Positions 46,293 to 54,980 of a stretch of DNA of 64,000 nucleotides are shown one piece after another. How positions within the stretch are numbered: position 1 is the first letter of the stretch; each line of letters begins with the position of its first letter. Position numbers and translations under genes: made by a program. Under the pieces are notes generated by a model. That model ran no database searches. It was given only the letters and a program-made list of their open reading frames with translations, and was not told the origin of the DNA. The stretch comes from Micromonospora fulviviridis (GTDB lineage: Bacteria > Actinomycetota > Actinomycetes > Mycobacteriales > Micromonosporaceae), in NCBI RefSeq assembly GCF_014648395.1, contig NZ_BMRA01000001.1:748521-812520 (forward strand), read 5' to 3'.

Positions 46293-46814
46293 TCACCGGC
46301 ACATCGAGTCGACCAACTCCTCGAAGCCGGGGAACTCTTCCCGCGCCGCGGTGATGACCTCACTCGCCGAACTGCGATGCGACGGCGCCCAGCGTTGGGC
46401 GATCTCGGTGAGGCGGGCATCCGTGCGGGGCTCGTGGTCGTGGTCGGGGTATACCGTCGCCTCCCAGGGACCGAAGCCGTCGGCGAGAAGCCACAGATAG
46501 GCCCACAGGTTCTGCGCCACGACACCCGTTTCACCCTCCGAACCGAGGAACACCACCGGCTGCTGCTCGATCGGTTCACCGTGACGCACCAGCCAGAATG
46601 CGGCGAGGCCACCCGTGCCGTCCTGCCCGAAGACTCGGAATTCGGATCCCTCAAGCTCCGCGTTTCCCGTCCAGGCCCGCCACCACTCGGTGGTCTCACC
46701 GGCGTCAAGGAAGTCGGGGTACGGCTCGAAGTCGACGCCCGCCCCGTCCCGGTAGTCGAAGCCGCCCTCATGAGCTTCGGACAGTGGGGCCGGCAGGGCA
46801 CGAGGATCGTCCAC
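46293..46814 (-). CDS. SMI1/KNR4 (SUKH)-like protein
   Basis: 173 residues. The motif VVFLGSEGETGVVAQNLWAYLWLLADGFGPWEA and the preceding FRVFGQDGTGGLAAFWLV are typical of SUKH-superfamily proteins, many of which are immunity proteins of polymorphic toxin systems. A toxin partner is not adjacent, although an ESX-like gene lies 1.2 kb away, so it may be an orphan immunity gene. The GTG start has TAGGGT 6 nt upstream and no Shine-Dalgarno sequence. Confidence 0.7.
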   Translation of the reverse strand: MDDPRALPAPLSEAHEGGFDYRDGAGVDFEPYPDFLDAGETTEWWRAWTGNAELEGSEFRVFGQDGTGGLAAFWLVRHGEPIEQQPVVFLGSEGETGVVAQNLWAYLWLLADGFGPWEATVYPDHDHEPRTDARLTEIAQRWAPSHRSSASEVITAAREEFPGFEELVDSMCR

Positions 46815-46820
46815 GGCAGC

Positions 46821-46826
46821 ACCCTA
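46821..46826 (-). promoter_or_regulatory. -10 element TAGGGT for a leaderless mRNA
   Basis: On the minus strand TAGGGT ends 6 nt before the GTG at 46814. Confidence 0.5.
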
Positions 46827-46912
46827 GCGAGGGGGACCGACGCGACCGGCCTGGCGCCGACAGCGGTTCGCGTCACCCGCCCTTCAGGACGTCGGCAGAC
46901 GGTCCGGCTGGC

Positions 46913-46953
46913 GTGTCAGCCGTCGTGTCAGGGGCGTGTCAGGGGGGTGGCAG
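46913..46953 (+). promoter_or_regulatory. Four heptamer direct repeats, SARP/AfsR-type operator candidate
   Basis: GTGTCAG occurs at 46913, 46925 and 46936, and GTGGCAG at 46947: pitch 12, 11 and 11 bp. SARP-family regulators bind 7-bp direct repeats spaced one helical turn apart upstream of a -10 box. A GATGGT hexamer (46964-46969) follows 10 bp after the last repeat and lies 7 nt before the ATG of the ABC gene at 46977. Confidence 0.65.
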
Positions 46954-46976
46954 GCCGGGCGCCGATGGTGGTCCCC

Positions 46977-47924
46977 ATGACGAGTTCAGCGATCGCGGCC
47001 TCGGGGCTGCGGAAGGCGTACAAGGACAAGGTCGTTCTCGACGGCATCGACCTCGATGTCGCCGCGGGCACGATCTTCTCCCTGCTCGGCCCGAACGGGG
47101 CGGGCAAGACGACGACGGTCAACGTGCTGACCACCCTGATGAAGGCCGACGGCGGCACGGTCCGCGTCGCCGGCCATGACGTGGCGACCGAGACCAAGGC
47201 CGTACGGGCGGCCATCGGGGTCACCGGCCAGTTCGCCGCGGTGGACGACCTGCTGACCGGCCGGGAGAACCTGCAGTTGATGGCGGCGCTCAAGGGTCTT
47301 GGCTCGGGCGAGAGCAAGCGGGTGGTCGACGACCTGCTGGGGCGGTTCGACCTGACGGAGTCGGCGCAGAAGATGGCGGCGACCTATTCCGGGGGTATGC
47401 GCCGGAAGCTGGATCTGGCGATGACCCTGGTCGGCAAGCCCAGGATCATCTTCCTGGACGAGCCGACGACGGGCCTGGACCCGCGCAGCCGGCGGACGAT
47501 GTGGGACATCATCCGGCAGCTGGTGGCCGAGGGCGTCACGATCTTCCTGACCACCCAGTACCTGGAGGAAGCCGACCGGCTCGCGGACCGGATCGCGGTG
47601 CTCGATCAGGGCAAGCTGGTCGCCCAGGGCACTCCCGCCGAGCTCAAGCGGCAGATCCCCGGCAGTCACGTCCGGCTCCGGTTCGCCGGCGACGTCGAAC
47701 TCGACTCCGCGGCGCGGGTCCTGACCGACGCCACGCGGGACGACGAGGAGGACCTGATCCTGCGGGTGCCCAGTGACGGTGGGGCGAAATCGGTCCGAAC
47801 CGTGTTGGCCCAGCTCGACGCACATTCCATCGAGGTCGAGGAGTTCTCGGTGCACACGCCGGACCTCGACGACGTCTTCCTTGCCCTGACCGGCCGTACC
47901 AGCACGAAGGTGAGCGCATCATGA
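46977..47924 (+). CDS. DrrA-like ABC exporter ATP-binding protein
   Basis: 315 residues. Walker A is GPNGAGKTTTVNVL near 40, the signature YSGGMRRKLDLAMTLV, Walker B IIFLDEPTTGLDP and the switch region LTTQYLEEADRLADRIAVLD with Gln at the H-loop position, as in DrrA daunorubicin-resistance ATPases. The C-terminal about 90 residues form the DrrA-type regulatory extension (VEEFSVHTPDLDDVFLALTGR). The stop overlaps the permease start (ATGA). Likely role: export of an antibiotic or lipid, switched on by a SARP-type activator through the upstream repeats. Confidence 0.92.
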   Translation: MTSSAIAASGLRKAYKDKVVLDGIDLDVAAGTIFSLLGPNGAGKTTTVNVLTTLMKADGGTVRVAGHDVATETKAVRAAIGVTGQFAAVDDLLTGRENLQLMAALKGLGSGESKRVVDDLLGRFDLTESAQKMAATYSGGMRRKLDLAMTLVGKPRIIFLDEPTTGLDPRSRRTMWDIIRQLVAEGVTIFLTTQYLEEADRLADRIAVLDQGKLVAQGTPAELKRQIPGSHVRLRFAGDVELDSAARVLTDATRDDEEDLILRVPSDGGAKSVRTVLAQLDAHSIEVEEFSVHTPDLDDVFLALTGRTSTKVSAS

Positions 47925-48661
47925 GCAACGCCACGACCATGTTGGGTCGCAACTTCAAGCACACTCTCCGCAACCCGGTCGCGGTGTTCAACGCGGTCCT
48001 GTTCCCGATCGTCCTCATGCTGATGTTCGTCTACGTCTTCGGCGGCGCCTTCGACATCGACGGCAAGTACATCGACTACGCGACGCCCGGCATGATCGTG
48101 TTGACGATCTGCTACGGGTTGAGCGCCACCGCGCTGGCCGTGAACTCCGACATGACCAGGGGGATCATCAACCGGTTCAAGGTGATGGACATTTCCCGGA
48201 GCGCCGTACTGAGCGCGCATGTCGCGGCCACCATGCTCCGTAGCCTGATCGCCATCGCGGCCCTCGTCGGCGTGGCCTTCGCGCTGGGCTTCCGGCCGGC
48301 GGCGAGTGCCCTCGACTGGCTCGCCACCATCGGTTTCATCGTGCTGGTGTCCTTCGCGACCGCCTGGATCACCGTCGCCCTGGGACTGGCCGCCAAGACC
48401 CCCGAGTCGGCGGGTCTGGTCTCCGTGCCGCTGGTCATGCTGCCGTTCCTCAGCAGCGCGATCGTGCCGGCCGAGACGATGGGACCCGGCGTGCGGCAGT
48501 TCGCCGAGTACCAGCCCTTCACGCCGATCATCGAGACCGTGCGCGGGCTGCTGACCGGTGACCCTTCCACCGGCAGCGCGCTCTCCGCCGTCATCTGGTG
48601 CGCCGGCATCGCCCTCGTCGGATACGTGTGGGCGCTCTCCACCTTCAAGAAGCGAGCCTGA
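47921..48661 (+). CDS. DrrB-like ABC-2 exporter permease
   Basis: 246 residues with six membrane segments. It begins MSNATTMLGRNFKHTLRNPVAVFNAVLFPIVLMLMFVYVFGGAF and contains the ABC-2 family pattern RFKVMDISRSAVLSAHVAATMLRSL and PLVMLPFLSSAIVPAETMGPGVRQFAEYQPFTPIIETVRGLL, typical of DrrB. It forms the membrane part of the exporter with the ATPase encoded upstream, to which it is coupled by ATGA. Confidence 0.9.
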   Translation: MSNATTMLGRNFKHTLRNPVAVFNAVLFPIVLMLMFVYVFGGAFDIDGKYIDYATPGMIVLTICYGLSATALAVNSDMTRGIINRFKVMDISRSAVLSAHVAATMLRSLIAIAALVGVAFALGFRPAASALDWLATIGFIVLVSFATAWITVALGLAAKTPESAGLVSVPLVMLPFLSSAIVPAETMGPGVRQFAEYQPFTPIIETVRGLLTGDPSTGSALSAVIWCAGIALVGYVWALSTFKKRA

Positions 48662-48712
48662 CCAACCCGAGCGGTTGCCCCCGCCCGTCACCGAGCACGA
48701 GGAGAAGTTGTC

Positions 48713-49549
48713 ATGCCTACTTTCACCACGCCAGCCCCCATCGCCGCCACCGTGGAGGTCGCCGGAGCCCAGGTGCGGGTCACAGCCAGCGACCGGACCG
48801 ACACCGTGGTGCTGGTCGAACCCATCGACGCGGCGAGCCGCAAGGACGTCAAGGTGGCCGAGAAGACCAGGGTCGACTTCGCCGGCGGCCGGCTGTCGGT
48901 CAAGACGACCGTCTCCGGGGACAAGGCCGGATCGGTCGCCATCACGATCGACCTGCCCACCGGCTCCAACCTCGTCGCGTACGGGGCGCACTCGGACGTC
49001 CAGGCCGACGGCGTGTTCGGCGAGTGCGAGCTGCACATGGCGTCGGGCCGGGTCCAGCTCGATCGCGTCGACGCGCTGCGGGCGAACATCGCGTCCGGTG
49101 AGGTCGCGGTCGGCCGGATCGCCGGGCGCGCCGACGTGGACGGCGGGGCGTTCGGGATGCGGATCGGCGAGGTCGGGGGCACGGTCGCGTTCTCCAACTC
49201 GGGCGGGCAGGCCTGGATCGGCCACGCCATCGCCGACGTCGAGCTCAGCAGCGCCAGCTGCGACTTCGACATCGACCGCGCCGACGGCAGCGTCACCGCC
49301 ACGACGGCCAGCGGCGCCATCCGGATCGGCCGGATGACCCACGGCCAGGCGAAGCTGATGAACGGCTCGGGAAACATCGAGGTCGGCATCAGCGAGGGCG
49401 CCGCCGCCCACATCGACGTCCACAGCGAGCGCGCGTCGGTGCGGGACTCCGTCTCGCCGGACGGGAACTCCGGCCCGTCGGACAGCACGGTCTCCGTCCA
49501 CGCCCGCACCCGGCACGGCGACATCGTCATCCACCGCGCCGCGGGCTGA
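48713..49549 (+). CDS. DUF4097-family beta-strand repeat protein
   Basis: 278 residues made of repeated short beta strands with Gly/Asp turns (LRANIASGEVAVGRIAG, SVTATTASGAIRIGRM, AKLMNGSGNIEVGIS), as in the DUF4097 family, which forms a beta-solenoid. No signal peptide or membrane segment, so it is cytoplasmic. GAGGAGAA precedes the ATG. It is the third gene of the ABC operon; its role is unknown, perhaps a scaffold or a sensor of envelope state. Confidence 0.83.
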   Translation: MPTFTTPAPIAATVEVAGAQVRVTASDRTDTVVLVEPIDAASRKDVKVAEKTRVDFAGGRLSVKTTVSGDKAGSVAITIDLPTGSNLVAYGAHSDVQADGVFGECELHMASGRVQLDRVDALRANIASGEVAVGRIAGRADVDGGAFGMRIGEVGGTVAFSNSGGQAWIGHAIADVELSSASCDFDIDRADGSVTATTASGAIRIGRMTHGQAKLMNGSGNIEVGISEGAAAHIDVHSERASVRDSVSPDGNSGPSDSTVSVHARTRHGDIVIHRAAG

Positions 49550-49552
49550 CCC

Positions 49553-52500
49553 TCACGAAGCGAGCGCGACCTCGACCAGCTCGGCCGCGCTCGACCGCGC
49601 ACCCTCCTGCGTCACCTCGGCGAACCGTGCTTCGCCGAGGTGACGCCGTGCGTCCCGCTCGATTCGGGCCGCGTCGAGGTGGGCGCGATCCGGCAGTCCG
49701 CGTACGGCGACGCTGGCCCCGAGCAGCCGCGCCGCCTGCTCGTGCTGGTCGCGGCGCAGGGCGAGGTCGGCAACCCCGACGAGTATCTGGGCGATCAGGA
49801 ACGGGTGTCCCGCCTCGGACGCCGCCTGCCAGGCCGCCACACGGTGGGTTCGGGTCTCACGGGGATCGTCGGCCAGGTAGCCGAGCGCGTCGTGGATGGC
49901 CGCGCTGATGTGCGCCTGCTCCGCCTCGTCGCCCAGCACGGCGGTCGCGATGCCGAGTTGGCGGCGTGCCTCCGCGGTGTCACCGCCCCGGCGCGCGAGC
50001 TCCGCCTTGGCGAGCGCCAACTCGACCAGCGCATGCGGCCAGGTGACCCCTTGGGCGCACCGCTCGGCCTCGGCGATGGCGGCCGCGCTGGAGTCCCGAT
50101 CGCCCTGCAGCCAGTACAGCAGGGCCTGCTGGGTCCGTAGCCGGATGACGTCCTCGACGGCGCCGACCTCGGTGACGACCGCGACCGCCTGCTCGTAGTG
50201 CTCACACGCGCCGGCGAACTCACCGCGGGTCGCGAGTTGGCCCGCCAGCTCGGCCAGGGCCAGGGAGATCCCGAACCGCTCGCCGAGCGCCCGGAACTCG
50301 GCGAGCGCCAGCTCCAGGTTGGCCTCCGCGTCCCGGCCGGCCTGGCCGAACATGATCCGCATCTTGCCGGCCTGCCAACGGGCCAGGGCGCGTACCCAGG
50401 GGTCCTCACTGTCCAGCAAGGACTCGAACGCGGACACCGCGGTTTCCGGCGCCTGGAGGATGCGTTCCAGCGGGGTGACCAGTCCCAGCAGCGGGTTGCG
50501 GTGCCGGCTCTGCTGACTGAACCGGTACGCCTTGTGGATCCATTCGGCGCCCTGGTGCTCGTCGCCCCGCCCGGAGGTCACGAAGAGGACCACCAGCCCG
50601 TACGCCAGGGCCCGGACGTCATCGGTCACCTCGCCGGGGACCTCGGTGGCCGCGATCATCAGCTCGATGCCTTCGGCCCGACGCCCGCCCAGCCACCAGT
50701 ACCAACCGGCGGCCGCCGCGAGCCGCATCGCCGCCTGCGCCTCACCGGCGGCGATCGCCCCTCGCATCGCGGCGCCGATGTTGTCGTGCTCCGCCTCCAG
50801 CGTGGCGAGCCAGTCCAGTTGCTCGGCGCGGCGAAGATGCGGCTCCGCGGTCTCGGCCAGCTCGGTGAAGTAGGCGAGATGTGCCTGGCGAGCCAGTTCC
50901 GACTCGCCCGCCTCGGCGAGCCGGTCCGCGGCGTACTCCCTGATCGTGCTGATCATCCGGTAGCGCGGCGCGCCGTCGCCCTCGCTGAGCAGCAGCGACT
51001 TCTCGGCCAGCGAGGTGAGCAACTCGAGTACGTCGTCCTGCTCCACCGCGTCGCCGGCGCAGACCCGCTCGGCCGCCTCCAGGCTCGCCCCGCCCGAGAA
51101 CACCGAGAGCCTGCGCAGGACGGCCCGTTCGGCGTCGGTGAGCAGCTCCCAGCTCCAGTCGACGACCGCGCGCAGCGTCCGGTGTCGCGGCAGGGCGGTA
51201 CGGCTCCCGCTGGTCAGCAGGCGGAACCGGTCGTCGAGCCGGTTGGCGAGCTGGTTGATGGACATGGTGCGCAGCCTGGCGGCGGCCAGTTCGATCGCCA
51301 GTGGCATCCCGTCCAGCGCCCGGCACACGCGCACCATCGTCGACAAGGTCTGTTCGTCGGCTTCGAGGTCCTTGCGTACCGCGCCCGCCCGGTCGCGCAG
51401 CAGGCGGACGGCCGGCGAGGAGGCGGCCTCGCCCGGGCTGGCGTCGGTCGGCACGGCCAGCGGCTCGACCGACCACAGCGCCTCGCCGGTGATGCCGAGC
51501 GGCTCCCGGCTGGTCGCCAGGATCCGCAGCCGCCGGCACTCCCCGAGCACCCGATCGGCGAACCTCGCCGCCGACTCGATCACGTGCTCGCAGTTGTCCA
51601 GGATCAGCAGCGCCTCCCGCTCGCGGATCGCGGCGATGAGCCCGTCCGCCGGGTCGGCGCTCGGTCCAGCGCCGAGCAGGGCGTCCCGGAGCCCGAGCCC
51701 GGTGAGCGTCGCCTGCGCGACGTCGCCGTCGGCGCCGATGGCGGCGAGTTCCACCAACCAGACGCCGTCCGGCAGGTCACCGACGATCGTGCGCGCGGTT
51801 TCCGTGGCCAGCCGGGTCTTGCCCGAGCCGCCGGGCCCGATCAACGTGGTCAGCCGGTGCTCCGCGACGAGCCCGCGCACGGCGGCGACATCGGCGTCCC
51901 GGCCGACGAAGCTGGTGAGCTCGGCACGCACGTTGGTCTTCCGGTTCTCCTCCCGCCGGCCCAGCTCGCCCCGCAGCAGCGCGGTGTGCAGGGCGGACAG
52001 CTCCGGCGAGGGGTCGACGCCCAGCGCGTCGGCCAGGGCCTCCCTCGTGCGTTCGTAGGTGAGCAGGGCCTCGGCGTCGCGGCCGGCCGCCACCAGGGCG
52101 CGCATCAGCGCGGCGACCAGCGGTTCCCGCAGCGGATGCGCGGTCACGGCGTCGGTCAGTTCGGCGACCACCTCGGCGCCGTGGCCGAGACCGACCTCCG
52201 CTTCGAAGCGATCCTCCATCGCCGTCAGGCGCAGCCCTTCGAGCCGCGTCACCGCCGCGTCGAACGCCTTGCTGTTCTCCAGCCCGACCTCCTGCAGGGC
52301 GGCGCCGCGCCACAGGGCGAGGGCCTCGCGCAGCAGCCGGACCCGCGGTAGGCCCTCCTCCTGGCGAGCCCGGCCCACGAGGCGTTCGAACCGCAGGGCG
52401 TCGACGGCGTCGGGGTCCACCAGCAGCCGGTAGCCACCCGGCTGCCCCTCGACCACGCCGCCCGGCAGTGCCTTCCGCAGCCGGGAGGCCAGGCGTTGCA

Positions 52501-52687
52501 GGGCGTTGGCGGCGTCGGCGGGTGGGTTCTCCCCCCAGATCCAGTCGATGAGCGTCGCCTTCGGGACGACCCGGCCCGGTTCGACCGCCAGGGCGATCAG
52601 CAGCGCGCGCAACCGGGCGCCCGGCACGTCGGCCAGGACGCCGTCGTTCGTACGGACCTCGAACGGTCCGAGCATCCTGACCTGCAC
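49553..52687 (-). CDS. AfsR/SARP-type regulator with NB-ARC and TPR-like domains
   Basis: 1044 residues. The N-terminal winged helix (about 1-92, VRMLGPFEVRTNDGVLADVPGARLRALLIALA) and BTAD helical domain (about 100-245) define a SARP. An NTPase domain follows with Walker A LIGPGGSGKTRLATE near 282 and Walker B ALLILDNCEHV, then a winged segment (LPRHRTLRAVVDWSWELL), and a TPR-like C-terminal half (about 600-1044). It probably activates an exporter or metabolite cluster on a signal sensed by the C-terminal repeats. GGGAGG lies 8 nt before GTG 52687. It converges on the ABC/DUF4097 operon with only 3 bp between the stops. Confidence 0.9.
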   Translation of the reverse strand: MQVRMLGPFEVRTNDGVLADVPGARLRALLIALAVEPGRVVPKATLIDWIWGENPPADAANALQRLASRLRKALPGGVVEGQPGGYRLLVDPDAVDALRFERLVGRARQEEGLPRVRLLREALALWRGAALQEVGLENSKAFDAAVTRLEGLRLTAMEDRFEAEVGLGHGAEVVAELTDAVTAHPLREPLVAALMRALVAAGRDAEALLTYERTREALADALGVDPSPELSALHTALLRGELGRREENRKTNVRAELTSFVGRDADVAAVRGLVAEHRLTTLIGPGGSGKTRLATETARTIVGDLPDGVWLVELAAIGADGDVAQATLTGLGLRDALLGAGPSADPADGLIAAIREREALLILDNCEHVIESAARFADRVLGECRRLRILATSREPLGITGEALWSVEPLAVPTDASPGEAASSPAVRLLRDRAGAVRKDLEADEQTLSTMVRVCRALDGMPLAIELAAARLRTMSINQLANRLDDRFRLLTSGSRTALPRHRTLRAVVDWSWELLTDAERAVLRRLSVFSGGASLEAAERVCAGDAVEQDDVLELLTSLAEKSLLLSEGDGAPRYRMISTIREYAADRLAEAGESELARQAHLAYFTELAETAEPHLRRAEQLDWLATLEAEHDNIGAAMRGAIAAGEAQAAMRLAAAAGWYWWLGGRRAEGIELMIAATEVPGEVTDDVRALAYGLVVLFVTSGRGDEHQGAEWIHKAYRFSQQSRHRNPLLGLVTPLERILQAPETAVSAFESLLDSEDPWVRALARWQAGKMRIMFGQAGRDAEANLELALAEFRALGERFGISLALAELAGQLATRGEFAGACEHYEQAVAVVTEVGAVEDVIRLRTQQALLYWLQGDRDSSAAAIAEAERCAQGVTWPHALVELALAKAELARRGGDTAEARRQLGIATAVLGDEAEQAHISAAIHDALGYLADDPRETRTHRVAAWQAASEAGHPFLIAQILVGVADLALRRDQHEQAARLLGASVAVRGLPDRAHLDAARIERDARRHLGEARFAEVTQEGARSSAAELVEVALAS

Positions 52688-52728
52688 CCGCTGATCCTCC
52701 CACGGCGGCTCGCCGGCGCCGGATCGCA

Positions 52729-53811
52729 CTACCGGCCGCCCCGCTGCCACCAGCGACGCTTCGCGACCGGCGCGGGCGCCGGTTCCTCGTCCTCGTCGTC
52801 GTCCTGCTCGGCACGGGTCAACACGGCGGTCGCCAGCGCCCGGTCGTCCGCACGGCAGCCGGGCGTGACGAGCATCAGCCGTGCCAGTGACTCCTCGATG
52901 GTGACCAGCCGGTTCGCCGCCACCGCCGCGTCGAGCCGGGCCCGGACGAGCTGGCGTACCTCCGGCCGCAGGGCCGGTTCCCGGTAGGCGGCGGTGACGA
53001 GCGCGAACAGCGCGGCGTCGGCGACCCAGTCCTCGACGCCGAAGGCGAGGTCCACCAGCACCTCGCGCCGGGTCGAGGTCGGCCACGGCTGGTCCTTGGC
53101 GTGGTGCAGGATGCCGAGGCACACCCACGGCTGCAGGAGCCGGTACCAGTACGTCGGCGTCGATTTGGCCAGGTGCTGCCAGCGCGGCGTGTCCGGCGGC
53201 CCGGGCAGGTGCGCGAGCAGCCCGAGCAGGTCGTCCAGCGGCAGCCCGCCGAGCGGGGCGGCCTTCACGTACCCCGAGAGCGGTGACTGCCACGGCTCCC
53301 CCGCGACCTCCCGCAGGAGGCCGACCGCGGCGGCCGACGGCGCCGGCCCGGCGGGCACCGGCTCGGTGCCGTCGTACCGCCACACCGCGTACCGGCCGGG
53401 CCGTACGGGCGCCCGGATGTCGGGCGGCGGGAACTCCGCGATGCCGATGTCGACCGGGCCGGTGATCCGGCGGCAGGCCGTGATGGCGCTGGCCGGCTCC
53501 GCCGCCGACAGTCCGAGGCCGGTGACCTCGAGCTGCTCGCCGCGCGCCCGGCGGCCACCGAAGTCGTTGGCGATGTTGCTGATCGCCTCGCTCGGCATCG
53601 GCACCCAGTTGAGCCAGGGCCGCTTCGATCCCGCCAGGGCGAACACCACGTCGGTCATCCCGCACGGGTGCGGATCGTCGTGGACGGCCACCAGGTCCGC
53701 CACGTCGCCGGAGGCCCGGAACCGCACCGCGTGCCGGGCCGCGTCGCGGTGCGGAAACGTGGCGTCGTCGGCCATCTGTCGCAGGTCAGCATCCGCATCG
53801 CCCGAAAACAT
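52729..53811 (-). CDS. HEAT-like helical protein, unknown function
   Basis: 360 residues, cytoplasmic. The N-terminus (MFSGDADADLRQMADDATFPHRDAARHAVRF) is helical. The middle has TGPVDIGIAEFPPPDIRAPVRPGRYAVWRYDG, a small beta region. The C-terminus is a chain of helices (LVDLAFGVEDWVADAALFALVTAAY, EVRQLVRARLDAAVAANRLV) of the HEAT-repeat kind, ending in an acidic/Pro/Trp tail (QDDDEDEEPAPAPVAKRRWWQRGG). I recognise no family. It is 41 bp upstream of the AfsR-like gene in the same direction, so it may belong to that transcript. TAGGCT lies 7 nt before the ATG. Confidence 0.7.
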   Translation of the reverse strand: MFSGDADADLRQMADDATFPHRDAARHAVRFRASGDVADLVAVHDDPHPCGMTDVVFALAGSKRPWLNWVPMPSEAISNIANDFGGRRARGEQLEVTGLGLSAAEPASAITACRRITGPVDIGIAEFPPPDIRAPVRPGRYAVWRYDGTEPVPAGPAPSAAAVGLLREVAGEPWQSPLSGYVKAAPLGGLPLDDLLGLLAHLPGPPDTPRWQHLAKSTPTYWYRLLQPWVCLGILHHAKDQPWPTSTRREVLVDLAFGVEDWVADAALFALVTAAYREPALRPEVRQLVRARLDAAVAANRLVTIEESLARLMLVTPGCRADDRALATAVLTRAEQDDDEDEEPAPAPVAKRRWWQRGGR

Positions 53812-53818
53812 GGCGCGG

Positions 53819-53824
53819 AGCCTA
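53819..53824 (-). promoter_or_regulatory. -10 element TAGGCT for a leaderless mRNA
   Basis: On the minus strand TAGGCT ends 7 nt before the ATG at 53811. Confidence 0.5.
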
Positions 53825-53991
53825 GCAATCCGGGCAGCCGCGCAGGGGGCGGTGATCAGCGGCGCAGCCCGACCGGAACGGGCCGGAGGCCGCGTAACGC
53901 CGAATGGATCGACGACGCCGGATGAGTGGAGACAGTTGATCTCCGCGGTCCGCCGTCCCGGTCGGGCCGTGCCCCACGACGTGAGGAAGCC

Positions 53992-54873
53992 ATGCGACCG
54001 AACTCCCTGTCCCGCTCGCTCCGACGTGTCGTCCCCACCACCCTGGCCGCCCTCGCCCTCGGCGCCGCGGCCCTGCCGGCCGACGCGGTGGCGGCCGGGA
54101 GGACCCAGCCCGACCTCGTCGTCGACCTGGTGACGACCGACGTGCTCAACCCGGCGGAGGGCGAGACCTTCAACGCCCAGGTCGACCTGCGCAACTACGG
54201 CAACGGCGACTCGGGCCCGGTCAAGGTCACCGTCTCGGTGCCCGCCGGCCTGCGCACCACGACCCCGTACGCCGGCACGGGGTGGACCTGCACGGTGGCG
54301 GGCGCGACCAGCTACTCGTGCGCGTACCCGGCGCTGTCGGCCGGGCAGCGCAGTCAGCTGAACGTGCCGTTCGAGGTGGCCGGCGCCACCCCCGGCACCA
54401 CCGTGCCGATCACCGCGACGATCGCCCCCGACAAGCGTGAGTCGAACACCGGCAACAACACCAGTTCGGTGACGGTGGCCATCGCGGGCACCTGCGTCAT
54501 CCGGGGCGTGGTGTGGCACGACCTGGACGGCGACGGGCAGCGCGAGGACGGCGAGCCGGGCATCGGGCCGGACGGCGTGCTCCAGGTGACCCTCTGGCGA
54601 CCGCAGGGGCAGACGATCGGCGGCGGGTCGGCCACCGTGAACCCGGACGGCACCTGGTCCATCACGGCCCGGACCGAACTGCTCTACCAGGTACGGGTGG
54701 AGGCGACCAACCAGTACGACAAGACCGCCGGGAACGTGGGTGACGACGCCACCGACTCGGACCTGGTGACGGCGTACCAGTGGGACCCGACCCTGCTCGC
54801 GGCCAGCGCCGAGTTCTCGGCCCACGCCGGCGAGGAGTACGTCGTCGACGCCGGTCTGATCACCCGGAGCTGA
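53992..54873 (+). CDS. Secreted protein with CARDB/DUF11-like and SdrD-B-like domains
   Basis: 293 residues. A signal peptide (RRVVPTTLAALALGAAALPADAVA) is followed by a CARDB/DUF11-like Ig domain (about 45-165, LVVDLVTTDVLNPAEGETFNAQVDLRNYGNGDSG) and an SdrD-B-like domain (about 170-290) with the calcium-loop motif HDLDGDGQREDGEPGIGPDGV. No LPxTG sorting signal or transmembrane tail, so it is likely released or loosely held on the surface. GAGGAAG precedes the ATG at 53992. A 14-bp hairpin follows the stop. Confidence 0.83.
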   Translation: MRPNSLSRSLRRVVPTTLAALALGAAALPADAVAAGRTQPDLVVDLVTTDVLNPAEGETFNAQVDLRNYGNGDSGPVKVTVSVPAGLRTTTPYAGTGWTCTVAGATSYSCAYPALSAGQRSQLNVPFEVAGATPGTTVPITATIAPDKRESNTGNNTSSVTVAIAGTCVIRGVVWHDLDGDGQREDGEPGIGPDGVLQVTLWRPQGQTIGGGSATVNPDGTWSITARTELLYQVRVEATNQYDKTAGNVGDDATDSDLVTAYQWDPTLLAASAEFSAHAGEEYVVDAGLITRS

Positions 54874-54881
54874 CCTCGGCC

Positions 54882-54922
54882 GCCGCTCGCCCGGGGGAGA
54901 CACGGGGGCCCGGGCGAGCGGC
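54882..54922. terminator. Bidirectional terminator hairpin
   Basis: A perfect 14-bp stem (54882-54895 with 54909-54922, GCCGCTCGCCCGGG) with a 13-nt loop lies between the converging secreted protein and methyltransferase genes. Confidence 0.8.
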
Positions 54923-54980
54923 AGGGCCTCCCCGCCTGTTCACCGGCCGGCCGGGGCGCGGTGGGCTGACCGGCGCCGGG

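Noticed and set aside
46223..46294. A hairpin CTGCGGCA...TGCCGCAG between the secreted and SUKH genes
   Set aside because: The 8-bp arms are separated by more than 50 bases, so a functional terminator is not convincing.
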